From positions 1 to 55,605 of the forward strand of contig JAIQFQ010000021.1 of NCBI GenBank assembly GCA_020073245.1: a stretch of 55,605 nt of DNA, written 5' to 3'. Of this stretch, positions 17,469 to 27,627 are shown piece after piece (positions within the stretch are counted from its first letter, which is position 1; each line of letters starts with the position of its first letter). The notes beneath the pieces are model-generated. The model did no database searches. It had not been told where the DNA came from and was given only the letters and a program-made list of their open reading frames with translations. The position numbers and the translations under genes are program-made. Source of the DNA: Terriglobia bacterium (GTDB lineage: Bacteria; Acidobacteriota; Thermoanaerobaculia; Thermoanaerobaculales; Thermoanaerobaculaceae).

Positions 17469-20159
17469 ATGCCCACGTGCCCGCGCTGCTCCACCTCTGT
17501 CCCCGAGCCATCCCGCTTCTGCCCGGCGTGCCGAGCGGATCTGACCTCCTCGGCGCAGGCCGCCACCGCGCTCGAGGCCAGGCCGCCGGCGCCGCGGCCG
17601 TCCCCGACTTCGACGGCTCGTCCGGCCAGCTCGGCACAAGGTGGCTTCGCCCCGGGGCACGTGCTCGCCGACCGCCACCGGATCGTCGGTCTCCTGGGGC
17701 GCGGCGGCATGGGCGAGGTGTACCGAGCCGACGACCTCAAGCTTGGCCAGGCGGTGGCGCTGAAGTTCCTGCCGAGCGAGCGCGCGGCCGACGAGGCGTT
17801 CCTCGAGCGCTTCCGCGCCGAGGTGCGCACGTCGCGCCAGGTCGCCCACCCCAACGTCTGCCGCGTGTACGACATCGGCGAGGCGGACGGACGCCACTTC
17901 CTGACGATGGAGTACGTCGACGGGGAGGACCTTTCCTCGCTGCTGCACCGGATCGGCAAGCTGCCCAAGGCCAAGGCGCTCGAGGTCGCGCGCCAACTCT
18001 GCGCCGGGCTGGCGGCGATCCACGACCGCGGCGTCCTCCACCGCGACCTCAAGCCGGCGAACGTGATGCTCGACGGGCACGGCCGGGTGCGGATCACGGA
18101 CTTCGGCCTCGCGCTCGGCGCCAATGAGAGCGGGCTGGGCGAGGTGGCCGGGACGCCCGCGTACATGGCACCCGAGCAGTTCGCGGGGAATGCGCCGACC
18201 GTCCAGACGGACCTCTACGCGCTCGGCCTGGTGCTCTACGAGGCATACACGGGAAAGCGAGTGTTCGAGGCGGCGGGGTTCCTGCAGTGGAAGGAGAAGC
18301 ACACTCACACGCCACCGACCGCGCCGTCCCAGCTCGAGGGCGACGTCGACGCGGCGGTGGAGCGCGCTGTCATGCGCTGTCTCGAGAAGGACCCGGCGCG
18401 GCGGCCGTCGTCCGCCAGGGCGCTCGCGGCCGCGCTGCCGGGGGGCGACCCGCTCGCCGCTGCACTCGCCGCGGGGGAGACGCCGTCGCCCGAGATGGTA
18501 GCGGCGGCCGGAGGCGAGGGCGCCCTCTCGCCCCGCGTGGCGTGGTCGCTGTTCGGCGCCGCGCTGCTGATCGGCCTGGCGTGCGTCCTCGTCTCCCCGT
18601 ACTCGAGCGACCTCGGGCTCTCGCGCGACGACAAGAGCCCTGAGGTACTGCGCGACCGGGCACGCGAGATCGTCGCCCGCCTGGGCTACGACGGCCGGCC
18701 GGCCGACAGTGCCGGCTGGTTGCAGCGCGACTACCTGCCGATCCGGTACATGGCGGACCATGAGGTCTCGACCGACTGGCGACGGAAGATGGGCGAGTGG
18801 GGCTCGCCGCTCCTGTTCCACTACCGCCAGAGTCCCCGCCTGCTGAACCCGGCCAACCGCCTCAGCCGGGTCGAGGCGGACGACCCTCCCAACGCCGTTA
18901 GCGGCATGGCGTTCGCGACGCTCGACTCGCGCGGGCGCCTGCGCCGCTTCGAGGCCGTGCCGCCGCAGCGGGAGGCTGCGAGCGATCCGGGGCCGCGGCC
19001 CGACTGGGCGGCGCTGTTCGCCGAGGCCGGCCTCGAAGCGGTTTCCTTCACCGAGGCGCGCCCGGAGTGGGTGCCGCCGCAGCCGTTCGACGCCCGCGCG
19101 GAGTGGACCGGCGCGCTGCTATGGTCGCCGGCGACGCAGGTGCGGGTCGCCGCGGCGGCGTTTCGCGGCAAGCCGGTCTACTTCGAGGTGCTCGGCCCGT
19201 GGTCGGTCCCGACGCGCATGCTCGAGAACACCCCCGGCGACACCGCGCGACGTCGTACCGACGCTGTCGGTGCCGCCCTGTTCGTGCTGGTGTTCCTCGC
19301 GGCGCTGGTTTTCGCCCGGCGCAACCTGCGCGCCGGACGCGGGGACAGGCGCGGCGCCTACGCGCTCGGCGCCATCGGGTTCGGCCTCGAGTTCTACTGC
19401 TGGTTCTGGCGGTCGCACCACGTGTGGAGCTTCACCGACGAGCTCCGCGTGTTCCTCTCGGGGCTCGCCCACGCGCTATTTGCCGGGGCGCTGCTCCCGC
19501 TCATCTACCTCGCGCTCGAGCCGTACGTGCGGCGGACGATCCCGGATCTGCTGATCTCCTGGGCGCGCGTCGCCGAAGGGCGGCTGCGTGACCCGAGAGT
19601 CGGCCGTGATCTGCTCCTGGGCGGCGTAGCGGGCACAGTCTCAGCGTTCGCCTGGCACATCGCCAACGCCATTCCCGCCTGGACCCCGGTGTCGGGGCAG
19701 ACCACGATGTACCCCGATTACTCGTTCTTCGAGGGCGTGCGCGGAGCGCTCCTGGGCATCGGGCTCCCGGCCAACTTCGCGCTCGCGAACGCCCTCTACG
19801 TGCTGGGCATCCTGTTCGTGCTGCGGCTGGTCTTCCGCCGCACATGGTTGGCGGGTGTCGCGCTGGCCGTCGTCTTCCTGTTCATCGGCTGGGGCGAGAA
19901 CCCCCTTCTCGACGGGATCGCGGCGGTCGGCCTCGCAGTGCCCCTGGCGCTCGTCGCGACCCGCCTTGGCCTCGTCGGCACGTTCGCGTTCTGGTACATG
20001 TGGGTCATGCTCAAGAGTGCGGCGCTGCCCTTCGATCCCGGGCGCTGGTACTTCGGCACCTCGATGCTGTTTCTCGCGTTCGTCGTCGCGCTCTTCGCCT
20101 ACGCGTTCCGCATCTCGCTGGGGAACCGACCGGTCTTCGGCGGCGAGGGAGCCGACTAG
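17469..20159 (+). CDS. Zinc-ribbon Ser/Thr protein kinase fused to a polytopic membrane region
   Basis: An 896-residue membrane kinase. Residues 1-25 are a zinc ribbon (CPRC and CPAC pairs). Residues about 65-335 are a complete Hanks-type kinase with a GRGGMGEVY loop, Lys99, HRDLKPAN with Asp193, DFG with Asp211 and an APE motif. A membrane segment (about 355-377) leads to an extracytoplasmic region of about 220 residues with no clear family. After about residue 600 there are roughly eight further membrane helices. The usual bacterial layout has a single helix and a sensor domain, so the polytopic C-terminus is unusual. The extracytoplasmic region may bind a ligand and the helices may serve as a sensor or channel-like element; this is inference. 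It is divergent from the STAS-like gene. Confidence 0.9.
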   Translation: MPTCPRCSTSVPEPSRFCPACRADLTSSAQAATALEARPPAPRPSPTSTARPASSAQGGFAPGHVLADRHRIVGLLGRGGMGEVYRADDLKLGQAVALKFLPSERAADEAFLERFRAEVRTSRQVAHPNVCRVYDIGEADGRHFLTMEYVDGEDLSSLLHRIGKLPKAKALEVARQLCAGLAAIHDRGVLHRDLKPANVMLDGHGRVRITDFGLALGANESGLGEVAGTPAYMAPEQFAGNAPTVQTDLYALGLVLYEAYTGKRVFEAAGFLQWKEKHTHTPPTAPSQLEGDVDAAVERAVMRCLEKDPARRPSSARALAAALPGGDPLAAALAAGETPSPEMVAAAGGEGALSPRVAWSLFGAALLIGLACVLVSPYSSDLGLSRDDKSPEVLRDRAREIVARLGYDGRPADSAGWLQRDYLPIRYMADHEVSTDWRRKMGEWGSPLLFHYRQSPRLLNPANRLSRVEADDPPNAVSGMAFATLDSRGRLRRFEAVPPQREAASDPGPRPDWAALFAEAGLEAVSFTEARPEWVPPQPFDARAEWTGALLWSPATQVRVAAAAFRGKPVYFEVLGPWSVPTRMLENTPGDTARRRTDAVGAALFVLVFLAALVFARRNLRAGRGDRRGAYALGAIGFGLEFYCWFWRSHHVWSFTDELRVFLSGLAHALFAGALLPLIYLALEPYVRRTIPDLLISWARVAEGRLRDPRVGRDLLLGGVAGTVSAFAWHIANAIPAWTPVSGQTTMYPDYSFFEGVRGALLGIGLPANFALANALYVLGILFVLRLVFRRTWLAGVALAVVFLFIGWGENPLLDGIAAVGLAVPLALVATRLGLVGTFAFWYMWVMLKSAALPFDPGRWYFGTSMLFLAFVVALFAYAFRISLGNRPVFGGEGAD

Positions 20160-20336
20160 CCCGCGAGCAGACTTGGGCCGCCGCAAATGAGGCGAGCAAC
20201 TGGCTCGTGCGATGCGGCCGCCATCGCCCGGGTTGCCTCGGGTCCGCTCCGTTGACCAGCGTAGAATGTGCGGCAGCAAGCGTTCTACACCCTAGAAACC
20301 GGGGACGGAGTAACGTCCGTTGGAGGAGTGGATCGA

Positions 20337-21068
20337 ATGGACAGGGATGCGTCGTTGTGTCGAGCCAAGCGCGTTGGCACAGGCCTGTGCTTCATCATCT
20401 TCCCGTTGGTGTTTGTCTTTGCCTTCTCGGTTCACCCCGGCCTGTCGAACCCTCACCTGCTTGGTCCAGAGGAGCTCATCCTCAGGGCCCACCATGCCGG
20501 CTTGTTGCAGTTCGGACACGTCTTGGTCACGTTGAGCACGGCTCTGTTGGTCGTGATCGCCTTGCACTTCATGAAGCTGCTGGATCGCACCTCCTGCGCT
20601 TGGGCCGGTCTGGTCGGCGCAGCGGTGGCCATCCTCGGCGCGCTTATCTTGGCGGCGGACAAGGGAGCGTTGTGCCTGACCATGACGGCTCTCGATACCG
20701 TGCCCGGGAGCCAGTTCGCCCTGATGATGCCGGGTATGTTGGCCATGTTCTCACTCAAGGGCTGGATGGTGTTGCTGTGGGGCATCCTGCTCCTACCGCT
20801 CGGCTTCGCGATCCTGGCCATCGCCTTGATCAAGACTAGGGCCTTCCCTCGCTGGCAGAGCGCGTTGTTCCTGACAGGTGTGTTGTTCGTTGGATTTCCC
20901 GATGGCGCCGAGATCGTCAACCTGACTGCCTCCATCCTGATGGGGGTGGCGCTGATCCCGTACGGGATGCGGTTGCTCACAGGACGAGGTCCCGCGGGCA
21001 GCGCCGCGACTGCAGTCCGGGAGTCGCCCTGGATGCAAGAAGAGCACCCCGAAGGTGGCGCCGACTGA
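20337..21068 (+). CDS. Small polytopic membrane protein, function unknown
   Basis: A 243-residue protein with about six hydrophobic segments. The ATG at 20337 is chosen because GGAGGAG sits 8 nt upstream (20322-20328). An earlier in-frame ATG at 20268 has no such site. The C-terminal 30 residues are polar. I cannot assign it to a named family. It follows the kinase gene by 177 bp on the same strand and precedes the exporter gene by 85 bp. It could be cotranscribed with either, but no functional link is visible. Confidence 0.7.
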   Translation: MDRDASLCRAKRVGTGLCFIIFPLVFVFAFSVHPGLSNPHLLGPEELILRAHHAGLLQFGHVLVTLSTALLVVIALHFMKLLDRTSCAWAGLVGAAVAILGALILAADKGALCLTMTALDTVPGSQFALMMPGMLAMFSLKGWMVLLWGILLLPLGFAILAIALIKTRAFPRWQSALFLTGVLFVGFPDGAEIVNLTASILMGVALIPYGMRLLTGRGPAGSAATAVRESPWMQEEHPEGGAD

Positions 21069-21153
21069 CGGCCTGCGCCACGTCACAGATACGGTCGCGC
21101 GGCGGGCGGGGCTCATGATTGCGGCGTTTCGTCGAGCGGCATGAGCGCGTAAG

Positions 21154-22830
21154 ATGGCTCGGGCCTTGCGGCCCGGACGCGCCGTGGACGATCCATCCCG
21201 CAGCGATGTGCTCACACACGCCGGCGCTGCCATTCGGCCCCCGGGGAACGCGCACGCGCCCGGGGCGGACGGCGCGGCGCCGAGCTCCGACGCCCAGCAC
21301 CCCTGGCTCGCCGCGGCGTCCGTGCTGGCGGGCACGTTCATGGTCGTGCTCGACACGACCGTCGTGAACGTCGCGCTGCCTCACATCGCCGGCTCGCTCT
21401 CGGCGTCCGTCGAGGAGTCCACGTGGGCGCTCACCTCGTACCTGGCGGCCAACGCGATCATCCTCCCGATGACCGCATGGCTGGCTCGGCTGGTGGGCAG
21501 GAAGCGGCTCCTCATTCTCGCGGTGGCCGGCTTCACCACCGCCTCGGTCCTCTGCGGCATGGCGCCCAATCTGCTCATGCTCGTCGCATTTCGAGTGATC
21601 CAGGGGATGACCGGCGGGGTCATGCAGCCGCTCTCCCAGGCGGTGATGCTGGAGGCGTTCCCCCCGAGGGACCGGGGCAAGGCCATGGGCCTGTGGAGCA
21701 TCGGGATCATCGTGGCACCAATCCTGGGCCCCGTCCTGGGCGGCTGGCTCACTGACAACCTGAGCTGGCGCTGGGTGTTCTACGTCAACGTACCGGTCGG
21801 GCTCATGGCCATCGTCATGATCCGCACCTTCATCACGGACCCGCATTACATCCGCCGCCCGGAGCGCATCGACGGGTACGGTCTCTTCCTGCTCGCCATC
21901 GGGATCGGCGCGCTGCAGATCGCGCTCGACAAGGGCGAGGAAGAGGACTGGCTCGCCTCCGGCTGGATCGTGGCCCTCCTCGCCACCGCGGTCGTCTTCC
22001 TCGTGGGCCTCGTGATCCGAGAGCTGATGGCGCGCCATCCGGTCGTCAACCTCCGGGTCTTCAAGGAAAGGACGTACGCCACCGGGGTCACGCTCATCAC
22101 CGTGATGGCGTTCGTGCTCTTCGGCAGCCTCGTCATGCTGCCGGTGTTCCTCCAGGTGCTGCTCGGCTACCCGGCGTTGCAGGCGGGCATCACGCTCATG
22201 CCCCGCGGCTACGCGTCGCTGTTCGCCACGCCCATCGTCGGCCTCATCGTCGGATACGTCGACCCGCGCAAGCTGTTGACGCTGGGTTTCCTCATCGGTG
22301 CCGGCAGCCTCCTCTGGTTGTCGTACATCAACCTCCAAGTCGGCTACTGGGATCTCTTCTGGCCCCAGTTCGTGCAGGGCCTTTCGTTCAGTTTGCTGAT
22401 GGTGCCGCTCACCGTTTTGACGATGGACCGCATCGCGCCCGAAGCGATGGGCAACGCGGCGAGCCTCTTCAACCTCATGCGAAACCTCGGGGGATCCATC
22501 GGCATCGCGACCACGCAGACGCTCCTCGACCGCTTCCGCCAGGGCCAGGTCAACATCCTCGGCGGCCACGTGAGCGCGTACGGCCCGGGCACGCGAATGA
22601 CGATCGAGACCTGGCGCCGGATGTTCGTGGCGCACGGCAGCCACCCGACGACCGCCACGCAGCAGGCGCACGTCCTGGTGTGGGGCATGGTCCAGAGGCA
22701 GGCGGCGATGGTCGCCTACCTCGACGTCTTCCGCGTCCTGGCGCTCCTCCTCCTCCTCGCGATCCCGCTCGTCTTCCTGCTCAAGAAACCGGTCCACCAG
22801 ATCAGGCGCGTAGGTCCGGTGGTGGAATAG
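21154..22830 (+). CDS. MFS multidrug exporter, DHA2 (EmrB/QacA) type
   Basis: A 558-residue inner-membrane proton-coupled exporter. After a hydrophilic N-terminal stretch of about 45 residues come some 14 membrane helices, typical of the DHA2 branch. Conserved features are FMVVLDTTVVNVALP in helix 1 (motif D-like), the RLVGRKRLL loop (motif A) and GPVLGGWLTDNLSWRW (motif C, antiporter signature). The start is uncertain: the ATG at 21154 lacks a clear ribosome-binding site and the unconserved N-terminus may be shorter. Such pumps in Gram-negatives usually work with a membrane-fusion protein and an outer-membrane channel. Neither is adjacent here, so the substrate is unknown. Confidence 0.88.
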   Translation: MARALRPGRAVDDPSRSDVLTHAGAAIRPPGNAHAPGADGAAPSSDAQHPWLAAASVLAGTFMVVLDTTVVNVALPHIAGSLSASVEESTWALTSYLAANAIILPMTAWLARLVGRKRLLILAVAGFTTASVLCGMAPNLLMLVAFRVIQGMTGGVMQPLSQAVMLEAFPPRDRGKAMGLWSIGIIVAPILGPVLGGWLTDNLSWRWVFYVNVPVGLMAIVMIRTFITDPHYIRRPERIDGYGLFLLAIGIGALQIALDKGEEEDWLASGWIVALLATAVVFLVGLVIRELMARHPVVNLRVFKERTYATGVTLITVMAFVLFGSLVMLPVFLQVLLGYPALQAGITLMPRGYASLFATPIVGLIVGYVDPRKLLTLGFLIGAGSLLWLSYINLQVGYWDLFWPQFVQGLSFSLLMVPLTVLTMDRIAPEAMGNAASLFNLMRNLGGSIGIATTQTLLDRFRQGQVNILGGHVSAYGPGTRMTIETWRRMFVAHGSHPTTATQQAHVLVWGMVQRQAAMVAYLDVFRVLALLLLLAIPLVFLLKKPVHQIRRVGPVVE

Positions 22831-22967
22831 CCGCCCGCCTCAAGGCGTCAAGCGGCTCAGGCTCTCCGTGAGCACGCCAACCGCCCGGCAGACGTCGGCG
22901 ATGAGGCACAGCGATGACGTCGCATGGGCGCTTCCCGGCGGGGCAAGCACGACCAGGTGCCCGCCGG

Positions 22968-22997
22968 TTGACGAGCCCCGGGCCGTTGCCGTACGCT
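22968..22997 (+). promoter_or_regulatory. Candidate promoter for the LRR surface protein
   Basis: TTGACG (22968-22973) and TACGCT (22992-22997) are 18 bp apart in the 330-bp gap between the exporter and the LRR gene. The leader to the ATG at 23161 would be about 155 nt. Nothing else is evident in this gap. Confidence 0.4.
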
Positions 22998-23160
22998 CTT
23001 TGTGAAAGACCACCTTTCTCACGTTTTCCGGTCGTGGCCGAGTCGTTCACGCAGCCTCGCGGTTTCGACGGAAGAAGGATCCAGTGACCCACGCACGTGT
23101 CCGCTCCAGCGGCCTCCGGACCGACTGGAGCATGGCGATGCTTGATCGGGGAGGGCGACG

Positions 23161-26100
23161 ATGAGAACCACCCGCGTTCTCGGTGCGTGCCTGTTGGCTG
23201 TGGCGGCGGCCTCGCCGTCGGTGATGGCGGCGATCTCCGCCGGCGAACGGCAGTCGCTCGTGGATATCTACACCAGCACAAATGGCGCAAGCTGGACCAA
23301 CCACACGGGCTGGAACGGGGCGGCGGGTACGGAGTGCACGTGGTTCGGGGTGACGTGCGACGGCGCCACGACGACCGTTCAGCAGATCAGTCTCTATGAA
23401 AACAACCTTGCAGGGCCGCTGCCGACATCCCTCGGCGGCCTCACGAACCTGCAGTACCTCGACCTCGACGGCAATGAACTCACAGGGTCGATCCCGACAG
23501 CGATCGGCAGCCTGACCAAACTGCAACACCTCGATCTCTACGGCAACCAGCTCACGGGGTCGATCCCGTCGCAGATCGGCAACCTCACCGCCTTGACGTA
23601 CCTCGACCTCTCGGGTAATCAGCTCACGGGTTCGATCCCGACGACGATCGTGGGCCTCACCAACCTGGTGGATCTCTACCTCGGACCGAACCAGCTCACG
23701 GGCTCGATCCCGACCGTGATCGGCAGCCTCACCAAGCTGGAGACCCTCGCGCTCGGACCCAATCAGCTCACGGGCTCGATCCCGGCGCAGCTCGGCAACC
23801 TCACCAACCTGGTGGAGCTCTACCTGGACAACAACCAGCTCACGGGCTCGATCCCATCCGCGCTCGGCACCCTCGCCAACCTGACGGACCTCGACCTCCA
23901 GGTCAACCAGCTCACGGGCTCGATCCCGACGGCGCTCGGCAGCCTCACCAAACTGGAGCACCTCGAGCTCTTCTCCAACGCGCTCACGGGCTCGATCCCG
24001 ACGGTGCTCGGAAGCCTCACCGCGCTGAAGGCACTCGACCTCTCCGGCAATCAACTCTCCGGCTCCATCCCGTCCGAGCTCGGCAACCTCACCAACGTGA
24101 CGTACCTCAGCCTCAACCACAACCAGCTCACAGGCACGATCCCGGCCGCGCTCGGCAGCATGGCCAAGCTGCAGTACCTCGAGCTCTATGGCAACCAGCT
24201 CGCGAGTCCGATCCCGTCGCAGCTCGGCAACCTGAGCACCCTGCTCGACCTCGACCTCGCGGTCAACCGGTTCACGGGCTCCATTCCGAGCTGGGTCGGC
24301 AGCCTCACGAACCTGAGGAATCTCTACCTCGAAGGCAACGCGTTCTCGGGCCCGATCCCGACCTCGCTCGAGAGCCTCACGTACCTGGTAGCCGGCGCGA
24401 GCGATCTGCGCCACAACGCCCTCTACAGCACCGACGCCACGCTGACGGCGTTCCTCAACGGCAAGCAGCAAGGCGGCGACTGGCAGTCCACGCAGACCGT
24501 CGCGCCCACCGGCGTCGCGACCGGCACGACGACCGGCAGCTCCGTGGCGCTATCGTGGACGCCGATCACCTACACCGGCGACACGGGCGGCTACCAACCG
24601 TACTACTCGACGACCTCCGGCGGGCCGTACACCGCCGGCACCATCACGGCCAACAAGAGCACTTCCTCGACCGTCGTGAACGGCCTCAGCTCCGGTACGA
24701 CCTACTACTTCGTCGTGAGAACCGTCAGCAACCCGAACGGCTTCAACGACAACACCGTGACCAGCGATCCTTCGGCCGAGGTCCACGCGGCCACGTCCGG
24801 CACGCCGGCGCCGCTCGCGATCACGACCGCCTCGCCGTTGCCGGACGGCACGGTGGGTGTCGCGTACTCGCTCCAGTTCACCGCGACCGGCGGGACGGGC
24901 GGCAACGTCTGGAGCCTGGCGAGCGGCTCGCTCGACTTCCTCTCGTTGAGCGCGGACGGTCTGCTCTCCGGGACCCCGGCCGCGAGCGGAGACTTCAGTC
25001 CCACCATCCAGGTCGAAGACCACACGGGTGGCCTCACGCAGAAGGCGTTCGCGCTGCACGTCAACGCCGGGACCTCGTACGCCTACACCACGTGGGTCCC
25101 GGTTGCGAGCCACAACGGAGGCAAGAACCACAGCCAGTGGCGGAGCGACCTCGGCCTGCTCAACACCGGCGCGGTCAGAGCCAACGTGGAGATCAAGTTC
25201 TACGGCGGCGGGGGCGTGGTCAGCGACATCACCTTCGTCCCGGCAGGGACCCAGTCGATCCTGACCGACGTCGTCGGGCAGGTCGGCGGCAGCAACTCGG
25301 GGGCGCTCGAGATCCTCTCCGACCAGCCGCTCAAGATCACCGCGCGCACCTACAACCAGGTCGCGTCGGATGTGGCCTGCTACCCCGGCGGCACGCAGGG
25401 GCAGGACTACCCTGCCCTGGCGACGAGCGACGGCCTTTCGGCCACGCAGAGCGCGTACCTCGGGGGGCTCGTCGAAAACCAGGCCCTTTACCACACCAAC
25501 ATCGGGGTGGTGAACACGGGCGACGAGGTCGCGACGGTGCTGGTGGAGCTGTTCGCGGGAACCGGGAACAAGCTCACGGACTACCCGGTGACGCTCAGCC
25601 CGGGCGACTGGAAGCAGGAGACGCAGCCGTTCCTCAACAAGGCGGGGAACAGCAACATCGACCGCGGCTACGCGAAGGTGACCGTCAATTCCGGCTCCGG
25701 AGTGTTCGCGTTCGCCTCGGTGGTTGACAACACCACCAACGACCCGACCACGATCGTCATGCAGCCATCGCTTGCGCCGGGGGCGCAGTTCACGCAGCAA
25801 GGGAGCAAGCTGGCCGGCGCCGGGGGCGCGTCCGTGGCGATCTCGGCGGACGGCAACACCGCCATCGTCGGCGACCCCTACGACAGCTCCTCGACCGGGG
25901 CCGCATGGGTGTACACGCGGAGCGCGGGTGTCTGGTCGCAGCAGGGCGGCAAGCTGGTCGGAACGGGTGCCGTCGGCGCCGCCGGGCAGGGAATCTCGGT
26001 GGCGCTCTCGGCCGACGGCAACACCGCCATCGTCGGCGGGATCAGTGACAATGGAGGGAAGGGCGCGGCGTGGGTGTTCAAGCGCAGCGCCGGGGCATGG

Positions 26101-27600
26101 TCGCAGCAGGGCAGCAAGCTGGTCGGAACGGGCGCCGTCGGCGCTGCCAGCCAGGGCATCTCGGTGGCGCTCTCGGCCGACGGCAACACCGCCATCGTCG
26201 GCGGGTACGAGGACAACTCCGAGGTCGGGGCGGTCTGGGTGTTCACCCGCAGCGCAGGCGCGTGGTCGCAGCAGGGCAACAAGCTCGTCGGCACCGGCGG
26301 TCTCGCAACCTCGGCCCAGGGCGTCTCGGTCGCGCTCTCGGCAGACGGGAACACCACCATCCTCGGCGCCTACCGCGACAACGGCGACGTCGGCGGAGCC
26401 TGGGTGTTCACGCGTAGCGGGACGACGTGGTCGCAGCAGGGCAGCAAGCTGGTCGGCACCGGCGGCGTCGGGTCCGCCGAGCGCGGCTTGTCGGTGGCGA
26501 TCTCGGCGGACGGCAACACCGCCATCGTCGGCGCGCCAGGCGACAACTCCTACGCCGGCGCCGCGTGGGTGTTCACGCGGAGCGGGACGACGTGGTCGCA
26601 GCAGGGCAGCAAGCTCATCGGCACCGGCGCCGCAGGGGCCGCGTACCAGGGCCATTCGGTGGCGCTCTCGGGCGACGGCGACACCGCCCTGATCGGCGGC
26701 CACCGGGACAACTCGGACGCGGGCGCCGTCTGGGTGTTCACCCGTAGCGGGACGACGTGGTCGCAGCAGGGCCACAAGCTGGTCGGCACCGGCGCCACCG
26801 GGAAAGCGCAGCAGGGCTACTCCGTGGCGATCTCGGCGGACGGTACGACGGCCCTCGTCGGAGGATTCGCCGACGACGTCTACGTCGGCGCCGCGTGGGT
26901 CCTCTCGAACTCGGCGAACGCCACCTGGGTGCCGGTGGCGAGCCACAACGGCGGCAAGAACCACAGCCAGTGGCGCAGCGACCTCGGCCTGCTCAACACG
27001 GGCGCGGCCACCGCCAACGTGCAGATCAACTTCTACGGCGGCAGCATCGTGAGCAGCACCACGCACGTGGCGGGCGGGACGCAGGCGATGCTGACCGACG
27101 TGGTCGGGCAGGTCGGCGGGAGCAACTCGGGAGCGCTCGAGATCGTCTCCGACCAGCCGCTCAAGATCACGGCACGCACCTACAACCAGGTCGCGTCGGA
27201 CGCGCCCTGCTACCCCGGCGGCACGCAGGGGCAGGACTATCCGGCGGTCGTGCCCGGCGACGGCCTGTCGGCGACGCAGAGCGCGTACCTCGGCGGGCTC
27301 GTCGAAAACCAGGCCCTTTACCACACCAACATCGGGGTGGTGAACACGGGCGACGAGGTCGCGACGGTATTGGTGGAGCTGTTCGCAGGGACCGGGAACA
27401 AGCTCACGGACTACTCGGTGACGCTCAACCCAGGCGACTGGAAGCAGGAGACGCAACCGTTCCTCAACAAGGCGGGGAGGAGCAACATCGACCGCGGGTA
27501 CGCCAAGATCACGGTGCAGTCGGGATCGGGGGTGTTCGCGTTCGCCTCGGTGGTCGACAACACCACCAACGACCCGACCACGGTGACCGCGCAGCCGTAG
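23161..27600 (+). CDS. Large secreted LRR/Fn3/Ig/FG-GAP protein with two WVPVASH modules
   Basis: A 1479-residue exported mosaic. The signal peptide ends near SVMAA (residue 23). A plant-like LRR N-cap follows (CTWFGVTCDG), then about thirteen 24-residue LRRs of the plant-type LTGSIPxxIGxLTxLxxL pattern to about residue 430. Next are an Fn3 domain (about 445-545), a putative Ig domain (about 548-635), WVPVASH module A (from Trp645 to about 867), seven FG-GAP-like blades of about 55 residues (SVALSADGNTAIVGG..GAAWVFTRS; about 870-1254) that suit a seven-bladed propeller, and WVPVASH module B (Trp1256 to the end). The two WVPVASH modules share long identical DNA stretches. It has no IPTL tail. 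It is probably an adhesive or substrate-binding surface protein; no catalytic motif is visible. Confidence 0.9.
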   Translation: MRTTRVLGACLLAVAAASPSVMAAISAGERQSLVDIYTSTNGASWTNHTGWNGAAGTECTWFGVTCDGATTTVQQISLYENNLAGPLPTSLGGLTNLQYLDLDGNELTGSIPTAIGSLTKLQHLDLYGNQLTGSIPSQIGNLTALTYLDLSGNQLTGSIPTTIVGLTNLVDLYLGPNQLTGSIPTVIGSLTKLETLALGPNQLTGSIPAQLGNLTNLVELYLDNNQLTGSIPSALGTLANLTDLDLQVNQLTGSIPTALGSLTKLEHLELFSNALTGSIPTVLGSLTALKALDLSGNQLSGSIPSELGNLTNVTYLSLNHNQLTGTIPAALGSMAKLQYLELYGNQLASPIPSQLGNLSTLLDLDLAVNRFTGSIPSWVGSLTNLRNLYLEGNAFSGPIPTSLESLTYLVAGASDLRHNALYSTDATLTAFLNGKQQGGDWQSTQTVAPTGVATGTTTGSSVALSWTPITYTGDTGGYQPYYSTTSGGPYTAGTITANKSTSSTVVNGLSSGTTYYFVVRTVSNPNGFNDNTVTSDPSAEVHAATSGTPAPLAITTASPLPDGTVGVAYSLQFTATGGTGGNVWSLASGSLDFLSLSADGLLSGTPAASGDFSPTIQVEDHTGGLTQKAFALHVNAGTSYAYTTWVPVASHNGGKNHSQWRSDLGLLNTGAVRANVEIKFYGGGGVVSDITFVPAGTQSILTDVVGQVGGSNSGALEILSDQPLKITARTYNQVASDVACYPGGTQGQDYPALATSDGLSATQSAYLGGLVENQALYHTNIGVVNTGDEVATVLVELFAGTGNKLTDYPVTLSPGDWKQETQPFLNKAGNSNIDRGYAKVTVNSGSGVFAFASVVDNTTNDPTTIVMQPSLAPGAQFTQQGSKLAGAGGASVAISADGNTAIVGDPYDSSSTGAAWVYTRSAGVWSQQGGKLVGTGAVGAAGQGISVALSADGNTAIVGGISDNGGKGAAWVFKRSAGAWSQQGSKLVGTGAVGAASQGISVALSADGNTAIVGGYEDNSEVGAVWVFTRSAGAWSQQGNKLVGTGGLATSAQGVSVALSADGNTTILGAYRDNGDVGGAWVFTRSGTTWSQQGSKLVGTGGVGSAERGLSVAISADGNTAIVGAPGDNSYAGAAWVFTRSGTTWSQQGSKLIGTGAAGAAYQGHSVALSGDGDTALIGGHRDNSDAGAVWVFTRSGTTWSQQGHKLVGTGATGKAQQGYSVAISADGTTALVGGFADDVYVGAAWVLSNSANATWVPVASHNGGKNHSQWRSDLGLLNTGAATANVQINFYGGSIVSSTTHVAGGTQAMLTDVVGQVGGSNSGALEIVSDQPLKITARTYNQVASDAPCYPGGTQGQDYPAVVPGDGLSATQSAYLGGLVENQALYHTNIGVVNTGDEVATVLVELFAGTGNKLTDYSVTLNPGDWKQETQPFLNKAGRSNIDRGYAKITVQSGSGVFAFASVVDNTTNDPTTVTAQP

Positions 27601-27601
27601 G

Positions 27602-27627
27602 CGGGTCGGCACGGACCGTGCGACCCG
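27602..27627 (+). terminator. Terminator-like hairpin after the LRR gene
   Basis: CGGGTCGGCAC (27602-27612) pairs with GTGCGACCCG (27618-27627) with one bulge and a short loop, directly after the TAG at 27598-27600. No T-tract follows. Confidence 0.4.

Noticed and set aside
20977..22797. 606-codon minus-strand frame
   Set aside because: Antisense to the clear DHA2 exporter; Asp/Glu/His/Arg-rich with no motif.
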